Assembly: GCA_902805495.1 (NCBI GenBank)
Contig: CADCTH010000583.1
Location: 1 to 14,602, forward strand
Source: an uncultured Actinomycetospora sp.
GTDB taxonomy: Bacteria > Actinomycetota > Actinomycetes > Mycobacteriales > Pseudonocardiaceae
DNA length: 14,602 bases
Direction: 5' to 3'
In this document: piece after piece, positions 1-7,461 of the stretch
Layout of the letters: each line of letters begins with the position of its first letter
Numbering within the stretch: position 1 is the first letter of the stretch
Program-made: the position numbers and the translations under genes
Notes under the pieces: model-generated
The model's input: only the letters and a program-made list of their open reading frames with translations
The model's database searches: none
What the model was told of the DNA's origin: nothing

Positions 1-170
1 AGCGCGTCGGTGAACCCGGAGTCCAGGGCGACCGAGGTCGACTGGCCGGTCAGGTCAGGGATGGTGGCGATGGGTTCGGCGGCGACGGCGGTGCCGGCCG
101 TGATGCCGGTCAGGGCCAGTGCGGCGGCCCCCGACACGATCACGGTGGCGAGCCTGCGAGGAATGGTCAC
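1..170 (-). CDS. Secreted protein, N-terminal part only (cut by window edge)
   Basis: Reading the minus strand from a GTG at 168-170 gives 56 codons that stay open to the window edge. The first residues are a textbook Sec signal peptide. Arginines at 5-6 (IPRRL) are followed by a hydrophobic core at about residues 8-30 and an AVA-A type cleavage site near residues 28-31. The mature part begins EPIATIPDLTGQSTSVALD. An AGAGAGG-like ribosome site lies 8 nt upstream of the GTG, which supports this start. The protein is probably exported to the cell surface or medium. The mature N-terminus reminds me of small secreted actinobacterial proteins of unknown function, but too little is visible to name a family. 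The neighbouring ABC exporter is on the same strand and ends 163 nt upstream, so this gene probably has its own promoter. Confidence 0.75.
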   Translation of the reverse strand, partial: MTIPRRLATVIVSGAAALALTGITAGTAVAAEPIATIPDLTGQSTSVALDSGFTDA

Positions 171-283
171 GGGAAGGGCCTCTCTGGGCGAGGCCGGCGT
201 CGTCGCCGACCTTCTGCCTCCCCTTCCGTTGTGCACGAGCGAGTGGTTCGGGCATTCGCCGATCCGGCACGAAATCGAACCGA

Positions 284-297
284 TCCCGCCACCGGGA
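284..297 (-). terminator. Weak hairpin, possible terminator after the ABC exporter
   Basis: TCCCG and CGGGA form a perfect 5-bp stem around a 4-nt loop, 36 nt past the exporter stop codon. There is no T tract. The stem is short, and chance hairpins are common at this GC content, so support is weak. The rest of the 171-333 gap shows no gene. It should hold the promoter of the secreted protein, but I see no convincing -35/-10 pair. Confidence 0.25.
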
Positions 298-333
298 CGA
301 ACACTGTGGCTCGCGATGGTCTCCGTGCCCGGA

Positions 334-3300
334 TCAGCTCACGCGGGCGAGATCGTCCCTGTCGTCGTCGTCCGCGAGGGCCCCCTCGCCGACGGCCTCG
401 TCGATCGTCCCGGCGCCCGCGCGCCACAGACGGGCGTAGGCGCCGTCGAGGGCGAGCAGCTCGCCGTGCGTGCCCTCCTCGAGGATGCGCCCGCCGTCGA
501 TCACGACGACGTGGTCGGCCCGCGCGGCCGTGGCCAGGCGGTGCGCGACGACGAACGTGGTGCGCGGGGCGGCGAGGCGCTCGCCCGCGGCCAGCACCGC
601 GGTCTCGGTGGCCGGGTCGAGGGCCGCGGTGGCCTCGTCGAGCAGCAGGAGGCGCGGGTCGACCAGCTCGGCGCGGGCCAGCGCGACGAGCTGGCGCTGC
701 CCGGCCGAGAGCCCGCTACCGCGCTCGCCCACCGGCTGGCGGAACCCCGCGGGCAGCGACGCGATCATCTCGTAGGCGCCGACGTCGCGGGCCGCCTGCT
801 CGATGCGCGCCGGCGTCGCCTCCGGGTCGCCGTAGGCGATGTTGGAGGCGACGTCGCCGACGAACAGGTGCGCCTCCTGCGGGACGACGCCGAGGCGGCG
901 GTGCAGGGTCGGCAGGTCGTGCTCGCGGATGTCGACCCCGTCCACGAGCACCGTGCCCGCGGTGACGTCGTAGAAGCGGGCCACGAGCTTGACCACCGTC
1001 GACTTGCCCGCGCCGGTCGCGCCGACGAGCGCCACCGTCCGTCCCGCCGGGACGTGCAGCGAGAAGTCCGACAGCGCCGGGGTCTCCGCGCCCGCGTAGG
1101 AGAACTCGACGTCGCGCAGCTCGACCTCGCCGCGCAGGTCGTCGAGCACCACGGGGTGCGCCGGCTCCGGCACCGACGTCGGCGTGCGCAGCAGCTCGCC
1201 GATGCGCAGCAGGCCGATGCGCGCCTGCTGGTAGCCGTCGAAGACCTGGGAGAGCTGCTGCACCGGGCCGAAGAACATCGCCAGGTAGAGCAGGAACGCG
1301 GCGAGCACGCCGGGGGAGAGCCCGCCGGTGGCCACCCGCGCGGCCCCGACGCCCAGCACGGCCGCCTGCGCGAGGTCGGAGAGCATCGCCGCGAACGGGA
1401 AGTACGTCGCGATGAGCCGCTGCGCGCGCAGCCGGGCGCGGCGGTAGGCATCGCTGTTGCCGGCGAACACGGCCGCGGAGCGCCGCTCGTGGGTGTGCGC
1501 CTGCGCGACCCGCAGCCCCGCGACGTTCTCCTGCAGATCGGCGTTGACGACGCTGATCCGCTCGCGGGCCTCGGCGTAGGCCCGCGACGACAGGCGACGG
1601 AACACCACCGTCGCCGCGATCAGCACCGGCATGACGGCCAGCGACACCAGCGCCAGCTCGAGGTCGGTGACCAGCAGCGCCACGGCGACGCCGAGGATCG
1701 TCAGCACGGCGACGACCGCCTGCGCGAGCCCGGTCTGCAGGAACGACGACAGCGCGTCGACGTCCGTGGTCATCCGGGTCATGATCCGGCCGCCGAGCTC
1801 GCGCTCGTAGAAGTCGAGCCCCAGGCGCTGCAGGTGGGCGAAGCTGCGCGTGCGCAGCAGGAACAGGCGTCCCTCGCCCACGCGCGCGGTGAGCACGGTC
1901 TGCGCGGCGACCACCACCCAGTCGAGCGCCACCACCGCGACGCCCAGCCCGACGGCCAGCCAGAGCACGTCGATCGAGCCGGCCTGGATGCCGCCGTCGA
2001 CGGCCAGGCGGGCCAGCGACGGGAACGCGACGGTGGCCGCCGCGTCGAGGGCGACGCACAGGACGACGAGCGCGAGGGCCCAGCGCACGGGGCGCAACAG
2101 CCGGCCCAGGCGGAAGTCGGGGTCGGGGGCGGTGGGGTCCTCGCCGTGCAGGTCGGGGTCCTCGGTGGCCGGGGGCAACCGGTCGAGCGCCTCGCGGATC
2201 TCCGGTGGCGCGGTGCCGTCGACCCCGCCGAGGGCCTCGGAGCCGACGGCGACCACGGCCGGGGCCGGCGGGGGCGCCGGCCGATCGGGGTCGGGGGCGT
2301 CGGGCCACATGGACGGGGTGATCGCGGAGCCCGCGGTGGCGGGGGTGTCGGCGGGCTCCGGCTCGTCCTCGGGCACCCAGCCGGTCTCGTCGATGCGCTC
2401 CGCGGGCCCGGCGAGCAGCTCGCGGAACAGCCGGCAGCGCCCCTCGAGCTCCTCGCGCGTGCCCACGTCGACGACGCGGCCGCCGTCGAGCACGGCGATG
2501 CGGTCGGCCAGCGCCAGCGTCGAGCGCCGGTGGGCGATGACCAGCGTCGTGCGCTGCGCGGTGACCGTGCGCAGCGTCTCGCCGATCGCGGCCTCGGTGG
2601 TGGCGTCGACGGCCGAGGTGGCGTCGTCGAGCACCAGGATGCGGGGGTCGTAGAGCAGGGCGCGGGCGAGGGCCACGCGCTGGCGCTGGCCGCCCGAGAG
2701 GGTCAGGCCGCGCTCGCCCACGCGGGTGTCGTAGCCCTCGGGCAGCTCGCGGATGAACGCGTCGGCCTGCGCGGCGACCGCGGCGGCGCGGACCTGCTCG
2801 TCGGAGGCGTCGGGGGAGCCGTAGGCGATGTTGGCGAACACGGTGTCGGAGAAGAGGAACGCCTCCTCGAACACCACGCCCACCGCGCGGCGCAGGGCGT
2901 CGAGCCGCAGGTCGCGCACGTCGACCACCGCACCCGGCGGCCCGATGCGCAGGGACCCGCCCTGCAGGTCGTAGAACCGCGGCGCGAGCAGCGAGATCGT
3001 CGACTTGCCCGAGCCGGCCGTGCCGACCACGGCCATCGTCTCGCCGGGCGCGACCGTGAGTGACAGACCGTCGAGCACCGGCTCGCTGCGGGCGTAGCCG
3101 AAGCGCACGTCGTCGAGCTCGAGGCCCAGCGGCCCGTCCGGGACGTCGCGGGCGCCCGGCGCGTCGACGATCTCGGGCTGGGAGTCGATGAGCTCGTAGA
3201 CCCGCTCGACGCCGGCGCGGGCCAGTTGCCCGGTGACGACGAGGCTCGCGACCAGGCGCGCCGGGCCCACGAGCGCCGCGATGTAGGACGTGAACGCGAT

Positions 3301-4224
3301 GAACACGCCGAGCGTGATCTGCCCGTTGAGCGCCATCGCGCCGCCGAGGGCGAACACCCCGAGCTGCCCGACGGTGGGCAGGGCGGAGAGCGTGGGCGTC
3401 AGGCGGGAGTTGAGCCACGCCGCCCGCAGCCGCTCGGCGTAGAGGCGCCGGGCCGCCTCGCGCAGCCGCCCGGTCTCGTGCGCCTCCTGCCCGAAGCCCT
3501 TGACGACCCGGACGCCCGTGACGGCCTCCTCGACGTTCTGGGCGACCTCGGCGGCGCGCTGCTGGGCCGCCCACGTGGCGGGGAAGAGCTTGCGGCGCAT
3601 GCGACCGGTGAACACGATCCCGGCGGGCAGCACGACCAGCGCGACGAGCGTGAGCAGCGGCGAGAGCCACAGCATGATCGCGATCGAGACCACGAGCTGC
3701 CCGAGCGTGCCCGCGACCAGCGGGACCATGCCGAGCAGGCCCTGGACCTGCTGGAGGTCGGAGTTGGCGCGCGAGACCACCTGGCCGGTGCGCAGCGCGT
3801 CCTGCTTCGGGCCGTCGAGGCGCGACACCGACCCGAACACGCGGCGCCGCAGGTCGTGCTGGACGCCGAGCGACAGCCGCCCGCCCAGGTAGCGGCGCAG
3901 GAAGGCCGCCCCGAAGCGGACGACGGCGATGACCGCCATGGCCGTGACGAGCACGCCGAGCCCGGCGGTGGAGCCGGCGACGGCGCGGTCGACCGCCGTG
4001 CCGATGAGCAGGGGGCCGACGGCCTCGAGGCTGACGCCCAGCACCGACGCGGTGAGCGCTGCGGCCGTGAGGGCCCGGTGGCGCCAGCAGTCGCGGGCGA
4101 GACGGCGGACCCAGCCGCGCGCCCGGTCGGCGCCGCGCTCGCGGGCGTGGCCGAGGGTGCGCTCGGTGGTGCGCTCCGTGGTGTCCTCCGGCAGGTGGTG
4201 GTGGTGTGCGGGGCGGTCGGGCAC
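334..4224 (-). CDS. Single-chain double ABC exporter (two TMD-NBD halves)
   Basis: A 1296-aa membrane exporter of the ABCB / multidrug type, with the order TMD1 (about 50-335), NBD1 (about 365-600), a Pro/Asp/Glu-rich linker (600-705), TMD2 (about 712-1000) and NBD2 (about 1030-1270). NBD1 has Walker A GTAGSGKS (401-408), LSGGQ (509-513), Walker B ending DD (533-534) and switch His565. Its Q-loop position is Glu453 (VFEEAF), not Gln. NBD2 has GATGAGKS (1068-1075), Gln1116, LSAGQ (1172-1176), Walker B DE (1196-1197) and His1228. Only NBD2 has the catalytic Glu. The chosen start is a GTG with GGGAGGGG about 6-13 nt upstream. An earlier in-frame ATG at 4401 would run through the divergent control region. 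TAACCT at 4251-4256 on the minus strand could be its -10. The architecture recalls fused mycobacterial drug exporters such as Rv0194. The substrate cannot be read from sequence. Confidence 0.93.
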   Translation of the reverse strand: MPDRPAHHHHLPEDTTERTTERTLGHARERGADRARGWVRRLARDCWRHRALTAAALTASVLGVSLEAVGPLLIGTAVDRAVAGSTAGLGVLVTAMAVIAVVRFGAAFLRRYLGGRLSLGVQHDLRRRVFGSVSRLDGPKQDALRTGQVVSRANSDLQQVQGLLGMVPLVAGTLGQLVVSIAIMLWLSPLLTLVALVVLPAGIVFTGRMRRKLFPATWAAQQRAAEVAQNVEEAVTGVRVVKGFGQEAHETGRLREAARRLYAERLRAAWLNSRLTPTLSALPTVGQLGVFALGGAMALNGQITLGVFIAFTSYIAALVGPARLVASLVVTGQLARAGVERVYELIDSQPEIVDAPGARDVPDGPLGLELDDVRFGYARSEPVLDGLSLTVAPGETMAVVGTAGSGKSTISLLAPRFYDLQGGSLRIGPPGAVVDVRDLRLDALRRAVGVVFEEAFLFSDTVFANIAYGSPDASDEQVRAAAVAAQADAFIRELPEGYDTRVGERGLTLSGGQRQRVALARALLYDPRILVLDDATSAVDATTEAAIGETLRTVTAQRTTLVIAHRRSTLALADRIAVLDGGRVVDVGTREELEGRCRLFRELLAGPAERIDETGWVPEDEPEPADTPATAGSAITPSMWPDAPDPDRPAPPPAPAVVAVGSEALGGVDGTAPPEIREALDRLPPATEDPDLHGEDPTAPDPDFRLGRLLRPVRWALALVVLCVALDAAATVAFPSLARLAVDGGIQAGSIDVLWLAVGLGVAVVALDWVVVAAQTVLTARVGEGRLFLLRTRSFAHLQRLGLDFYERELGGRIMTRMTTDVDALSSFLQTGLAQAVVAVLTILGVAVALLVTDLELALVSLAVMPVLIAATVVFRRLSSRAYAEARERISVVNADLQENVAGLRVAQAHTHERRSAAVFAGNSDAYRRARLRAQRLIATYFPFAAMLSDLAQAAVLGVGAARVATGGLSPGVLAAFLLYLAMFFGPVQQLSQVFDGYQQARIGLLRIGELLRTPTSVPEPAHPVVLDDLRGEVELRDVEFSYAGAETPALSDFSLHVPAGRTVALVGATGAGKSTVVKLVARFYDVTAGTVLVDGVDIREHDLPTLHRRLGVVPQEAHLFVGDVASNIAYGDPEATPARIEQAARDVGAYEMIASLPAGFRQPVGERGSGLSAGQRQLVALARAELVDPRLLLLDEATAALDPATETAVLAAGERLAAPRTTFVVAHRLATAARADHVVVIDGGRILEEGTHGELLALDGAYARLWRAGAGTIDEAVGEGALADDDDRDDLARVS

Positions 4225-4318
4225 GCCCCAGCCCCTCCCGATGCCCCTCCAGGTTAGGACGGCACCCCGACAGCCCGCCGCGCCGCGAGGTGGATCACGG
4301 GCGACGGCGGACCCGGAG

Positions 4319-4347
4319 ATGACGTACCCCGGGCGTCGTGGTGCAAT
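4319..4347 (+). promoter_or_regulatory. Candidate promoter for leader peptide–cysteine dioxygenase operon
   Basis: ATGACG (4319-4324) matches four of six bases of TTGACA and TGCAAT (4342-4347) matches four of six of TATAAT, with an ideal 17-nt spacer. The -10 ends 6 nt before the GTG at 4354. Transcription would therefore start at or next to that GTG and give a leaderless mini-ORF. The region is divergent with the ABC exporter, whose start is at 4224. This is inferred from spacing and consensus only. Confidence 0.45.
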
Positions 4348-4353
4348 GACGCC

Positions 4354-4431
4354 GTGCGCCACTTCCTGCTCGGCCCCCTCTGGGAGGGCCGCCGCGCGCA
4401 CGTGTTCGACCAGTGGTGTCCGCGGGCCTGA
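4354..4431 (+). CDS. Candidate 25-aa leader peptide upstream of cysteine dioxygenase
   Basis: GTG to TGA gives 25 codons reading (V/M)RHFLLGPLWEGRRAHVF, then DQWCPRA. It has Trp at codons 10 and 21, two adjacent arginines at 13-14 (GRRAH), and a single Cys (TGT) at codon 22, four codons from the stop. A plausible promoter places the transcription start on the GTG itself, so translation would be leaderless. From memory, actinobacterial leader peptides ahead of sulfur genes often combine an Arg-Arg-(x)-His-Val stretch with a Cys near the end, which fits here. It lies 122 nt before the cysteine dioxygenase. In that gap GACGA/TCGTC (4430-4434/4440-4444), nested inside CGGGC/GCCCG (4423-4427/4452-4456), can fold across the stop codon, as an attenuator might. 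A role in cysteine-dependent control is inference. A coding role for so short an ORF remains unproven. Confidence 0.45.
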   Translation: MRHFLLGPLWEGRRAHVFDQWCPRA

Positions 4432-4540
4432 CGAGCCGATCGTCGCGTGCCGCCCGGCCGTGACGTCCCCTCGCCCGCGCGCCGCACCCTGCTGATCCCG
4501 GCCCTCCCGCCGGTGAGTGCGCGCGTGGACGCCCGCACCC

Positions 4541-4553
4541 GGAGGAAAGTCCC
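4541..4553 (+). promoter_or_regulatory. Strong ribosome binding site of cysteine dioxygenase
   Basis: GGAGGAAAG at 4541-4549 leaves 8 nt between GGAGG and the GTG at 4554. It decides this GTG as the start over the absence of any nearby ATG. Confidence 0.75.
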
Positions 4554-5168
4554 GTGACCACGCTGGTCGACACCCCTGTGCGCCCGCACCCCACCGGCCC
4601 CTTCGCCCGGCCGCGCACCCGCCGCGCGGACCGCCGGCGCTGGCAGGACGGCCCGACCCCCGCGAGCCTCGCCGACCTGGCGGCGCTCACCCGCGAGGTG
4701 GCCGCGGAGGTCGAGACCGGGCGCCACGGCGTCGAGGTCGACCCCGTGCACCGCTGGGCGCGGCGGCTGCACGCCGACGACCACCTCGACGTCTGGCTGA
4801 TCTCCTGGACCACCGACCAGGGCGCCGAGCTGCACGACCACGGCGGGTCGATCGGCGCGCTGACCGTCGTCCGGGGCGCCCTCACCGAGTGGCGCTGGAC
4901 CGCGGGCAGCGACGACGACGGGACCTGCCCGGCCGAGGAGCTGCACGCCCGCGGTCCGGGCCTGCGCCGGCGCGTCCTCGACCCCGGCCACAGCGTCTCG
5001 TTCGGCCTCGGGCACGTGCACGACGTCACCAACCGGGCGGTCGAGACCGCGGTGAGCGTGCACGCCTACTCGCCGCCGCTGTCGGCCATGTCGTACTACG
5101 GGGTCGAGGCCGGCGTGCTGCGGCGCACCCGCTCCGAGCTCGTCGCGCCCGGGCAGTCGCCGGAGTGA
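4554..5168 (+). CDS. Cysteine dioxygenase (type I, cupin, Arg-type)
   Basis: A 204-aa cytosolic non-haem iron cupin that should oxidise L-cysteine with O2 to cysteine sulfinate, the first step of cysteine catabolism. HDH at 94-96 and His156 in the stretch HVHDVTN match the three iron-binding histidines of mammalian enzymes (86, 88, 140). Tyr172 in HAYSPPL matches the catalytic Tyr157. Gly101 sits where the mammalian cross-link Cys93 is, as usual in bacteria. Arg70 in WARRLH can be aligned with the carboxylate-binding Arg60. That favours a true cysteine dioxygenase over the Gln-type 3-mercaptopropionate dioxygenases, although the alignment there needs a two-residue gap. The first 30 residues are basic and poorly conserved in character. 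Its stop overlaps the rhodanese start by 4 nt. The leader peptide and promoter upstream suggest regulation by amino-acid supply. Confidence 0.92.
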   Translation: MTTLVDTPVRPHPTGPFARPRTRRADRRRWQDGPTPASLADLAALTREVAAEVETGRHGVEVDPVHRWARRLHADDHLDVWLISWTTDQGAELHDHGGSIGALTVVRGALTEWRWTAGSDDDGTCPAEELHARGPGLRRRVLDPGHSVSFGLGHVHDVTNRAVETAVSVHAYSPPLSAMSYYGVEAGVLRRTRSELVAPGQSPE

Positions 5169-5602
5169 GCGCCGTCGCCGACCTGCTCGCCCGGGCGCGG
5201 GCCCGGCTGCAGCGCCTCGACGCCCGCGACGCCGCCGCGGCCGTGGGCGACGCGGCGCTGGTCGTCGACATCCGCCCCGGCTGGCAGCGCCTCGACGAGG
5301 GCACGGTGCCGGGCGCGCTGGTCGTCGAGCGCAACCACCTCGAGTGGCGCCTCGACCCGACCTCCGACGCGCGCATCGCCGAGGCCACCGACCGCGACCG
5401 GCAGTGGATCGTGCTGTGCTCCGAGGGCTACACGTCCTCGCTGGCGGCGGCCGCGCTGCAGGACCTGGGCCTGCACCGGGCCACCGACGTCGACGGCGGC
5501 TTCCGGGCCTGGGCGGCCGCGGGGCTGCCGACGGCGCCGGGTTCCGACGAGCGTCCCGACTACGCCCGTGACCCTGGCCCGTCACCCGACGAAGGACGAT
5601 GA
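5165..5602 (+). CDS. Single-domain rhodanese-like protein
   Basis: A 145-aa single rhodanese domain, likely cytosolic. The DIRPGWQR segment (35-42), GTVPGA (46-51) and the active-site loop CSEGYTS (85-91) with Cys85 as persulfide carrier are all present. They are followed by the usual closing signature DVDGGFRAWAAAGLP (108-122). The GTG start overlaps the cysteine dioxygenase stop (GTGA), which implies translational coupling. An in-frame ATG at 4517 would extend it through the dioxygenase gene and is rejected. Rhodaneses move sulfane sulfur between donors and acceptors such as sulfite or cyanide. Next to a cysteine dioxygenase it may deal with sulfite or persulfide arising from cysteine breakdown, but the exact reaction cannot be told from sequence. 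The C-terminal 25 residues are Pro/Asp-rich and probably disordered. Confidence 0.9.
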   Translation: MSAVADLLARARARLQRLDARDAAAAVGDAALVVDIRPGWQRLDEGTVPGALVVERNHLEWRLDPTSDARIAEATDRDRQWIVLCSEGYTSSLAAAALQDLGLHRATDVDGGFRAWAAAGLPTAPGSDERPDYARDPGPSPDEGR

Positions 5603-5611
5603 TCCCGGGCC

Positions 5612-7270
5612 ATGACGAGCCAGGAAGCGCCCGAGACCTGGATCACCCCCCTCACGCCGCTGTCGTTCCTGCGCCGCTCGGCGGACGTGTACCCGGAGAA
5701 GGTCGCGATCGTCCACGGCGCCGCGCGGCACACCTACGCCGACTTCGCCCGCGACGCCCAGCGCCTGGCGCGCGGGCTGCGCGCGAGCGGCGTCGAGGCC
5801 GGCGACCGGGTCGCGTGCCTGCTGCCCAACGTCCCGGAGATGCTGATCGCGCACTTCGGCGTGCCGCTGGGCGGGGCGGTGCTGGTCGCGGTGAACACGC
5901 GCCTGTCGAGCGAGGAGGTGCGCTACATCCTCGACCACTCCGGCGCGACGGTGCTGGTGGTCGACTCGACGCTGCGCGCCGTGGTCGACCCGGTGGCGGA
6001 CTCGCTGGAGACCGTGCGCGAGGTCGTCACGCTCGTCGACCCGCAGGGCCCGGACGCGGGCACGAGCACCGACGGCGCGACGTGGGAGGACCTGCTCGCC
6101 CGTGGTGACGGGGGTGCGGACCTGCCGTGGGAGGTCACCGACGAGCGCTCGACGATCAGCATCAACTACACGAGCGGCACCACCGGGCGCCCCAAGGGCG
6201 TGCAGTACCACCACCGCGGCGCGTACCTGAACTCGCTGGGCGAGATCGTGCACTCGTACCACGACCCGGCGAGCGTCTACCTGTGGACGCTGCCCATGTT
6301 CCACTGCAACGGCTGGTGCACGCCCTGGGCGATCACCGCGATCGGCGGCACCCACGTCTGCCTGCGCGAGGTGCGCGGCGACGCGATCTGGGCGCTGATC
6401 GGCGAGCACCGGGTGACCCACCTCAACGGCGCGCCGACGGTCGTCACCACGATCATGAACGCGGCCGAGGCCCGGACCCTGGACTACGCGCTGGTGGTGA
6501 CCACCGCCGGCGCGCCGCCGAGCCCGACCACCATCCTCGAGATGGAGAAGATGGGCTTCCGGATCGTCCACGTCTACGGCCTGACCGAGACCTACGGGCC
6601 CTACACGGTGTGCCAGTGGCAGGAGGACTGGCGCGGGCTCGAGGAACAGGAACGCGCCCGGATGCAGGCCCGCCAGGGCGTCGGGATGCTCATCGCCGAG
6701 CCGGTGCGGGTGGTCGAGGTCCTGGCCGAGGAGTACGACCCCGCGAACGTCCAGCTCGTGGACGTGCCGGCCGACGGGCAGACGATGGGCGAGATCGTCA
6801 TGCGCGGCAACAACGTCATGTCCGGCTACTTCCGCGACGCCGACGCGACGGCCAAGGCGTTCGCGGGCGGCTGGTACCACTCCGGCGACCTCGGCGTCAT
6901 GCACACCGACGGCTACGTCGAGCTGCGCGACCGCGCCAAGGACGTCGTCGTCTCCGGCGGCGAGAACATCTCCACCGTCGAGGTCGAGCAGGCCGTCCTG
7001 AGCCACCCGGCGGTGCTCGAGGCCGCGGTCGTCGGGGTGCCCGACGAGCGGTGGGGCGAGCGCCCCAAGGCGTTCGTGGTGCTGCGCCAGGGCAAGGACG
7101 CCGAGCCCGGCGAGATCATCGACCACGTCAAGGGCGCCATCGCGCGCTACAAGGCCCCGCGCGACGTCGAGATCGTCGAGGAGCTGCCCAAGACCTCGAC
7201 GGGCAAGATCCAGAAGTTCGAGCTCCGCGCGAAGGAGTGGGGCGACTCCGGGACCCGGATCCGGGGGTAG
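5612..7270 (+). CDS. AMP-forming acyl-CoA synthetase (medium-chain / AlkK-DmdB-like)
   Basis: A 552-aa ANL-superfamily ligase that activates a carboxylic acid to acyl-AMP and then acyl-CoA. The P-loop TSGTTGRPKG is at 187-196 and YGLTET at 322-327 (Glu326 for Mg). YHSGDL (422-427) carries ribose-binding Asp426. DRAKDVVVSGGEN runs from 440 to 452, and the C-terminal catalytic Lys532 lies in STGKIQK. The segment around FHCNGWC (230-236) resembles medium-chain and methylmercaptopropionate-CoA ligases of the AlkK/DmdB kind. The acid it uses is uncertain. It starts 9 nt after the rhodanese, so co-transcription is likely. The ribosome site is poor: GAAGGA lies about 15 nt upstream. An alternative is an ordinary fatty-acyl-CoA ligase that has simply joined the operon. 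Its stop is TAG, a genuine use of that codon in this genome. Confidence 0.92.
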   Translation: MTSQEAPETWITPLTPLSFLRRSADVYPEKVAIVHGAARHTYADFARDAQRLARGLRASGVEAGDRVACLLPNVPEMLIAHFGVPLGGAVLVAVNTRLSSEEVRYILDHSGATVLVVDSTLRAVVDPVADSLETVREVVTLVDPQGPDAGTSTDGATWEDLLARGDGGADLPWEVTDERSTISINYTSGTTGRPKGVQYHHRGAYLNSLGEIVHSYHDPASVYLWTLPMFHCNGWCTPWAITAIGGTHVCLREVRGDAIWALIGEHRVTHLNGAPTVVTTIMNAAEARTLDYALVVTTAGAPPSPTTILEMEKMGFRIVHVYGLTETYGPYTVCQWQEDWRGLEEQERARMQARQGVGMLIAEPVRVVEVLAEEYDPANVQLVDVPADGQTMGEIVMRGNNVMSGYFRDADATAKAFAGGWYHSGDLGVMHTDGYVELRDRAKDVVVSGGENISTVEVEQAVLSHPAVLEAAVVGVPDERWGERPKAFVVLRQGKDAEPGEIIDHVKGAIARYKAPRDVEIVEELPKTSTGKIQKFELRAKEWGDSGTRIRG

Positions 7271-7272
7271 GG

Positions 7273-7301
7273 AGTGTCAGCGAAGTGGCGTCGCTGACGT
7301 T
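7273..7301 (+). terminator. Strong hairpin terminator after acyl-CoA synthetase
   Basis: GTCAGCGA (7276-7283) and TCGCTGAC (7291-7298) form a perfect 8-bp stem around a 7-nt loop. The stem extends to 11 pairs if two G-T wobbles and one A-T pair are counted. It begins 3 nt past the stop codon. There is no T run after it, as is usual for actinobacterial terminators. Confidence 0.65.
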
Positions 7302-7425
7302 GAGTGTCCGTATTCCTCCTTCGATCACCGCCGTTCGCCTCGCCGCGCCGACCGCCCCGCCGCCGGGTCGCCGCGCGGTGCGTGGGCGGGGGTGCGCGCG
7401 GGAACGGGGCCCGCACGGCGGAGGA

Positions 7426-7441
7426 TGTCCGTCGCCGGACA
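7426..7441 (+). repeat. Perfect small hairpin in the leader of the DUF5709-like gene
   Basis: TGTCCG and CGGACA make a 6-bp stem with a TCGC tetraloop, 20 nt before the GTG at 7462 and just ahead of the GAGGAGCGAGGA ribosome-site region. It could be an operator or an mRNA structure affecting translation. No function can be assigned. Confidence 0.4.
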
Positions 7442-7461
7442 CCCACGAGGAGCGAGGACGC

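Noticed and set aside
2100..2430. The Pro/Asp/Glu-rich stretch inside the exporter as an inserted element or frameshift
   Set aside because: It sits exactly between NBD1 and TMD2, keeps the frame, and is the flexible linker expected in a fused two-half exporter.
10..3063. A 1017-codon open frame on the plus strand, antisense to the ABC exporter
   Set aside because: It is rich in Arg, Gly, Ala, His and Asp with no domain, and mirrors the exporter codons. In very GC-rich DNA antisense frames stay open by base composition.
716..3670. A 984-codon minus-strand frame overlapping the exporter
   Set aside because: It is the +1/+2 shadow of the exporter, an Arg/Ala/Gly-rich sequence without motifs.
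4186..4224. A run of four histidines near the exporter start as an engineered His-tag
   Set aside because: It is only four residues, encoded with the normal local codon use, and lies in a variable polar N-terminus.
4346..4495. An alternative 49-codon ORF with five cysteines (ATG 4346) in another frame over the leader peptide
   Set aside because: Its ATG overlaps the candidate -10 box, it has no ribosome site, and the cysteines are scattered rather than clustered. I could not exclude it fully, but the GTG ORF at 4354 fits the promoter better.
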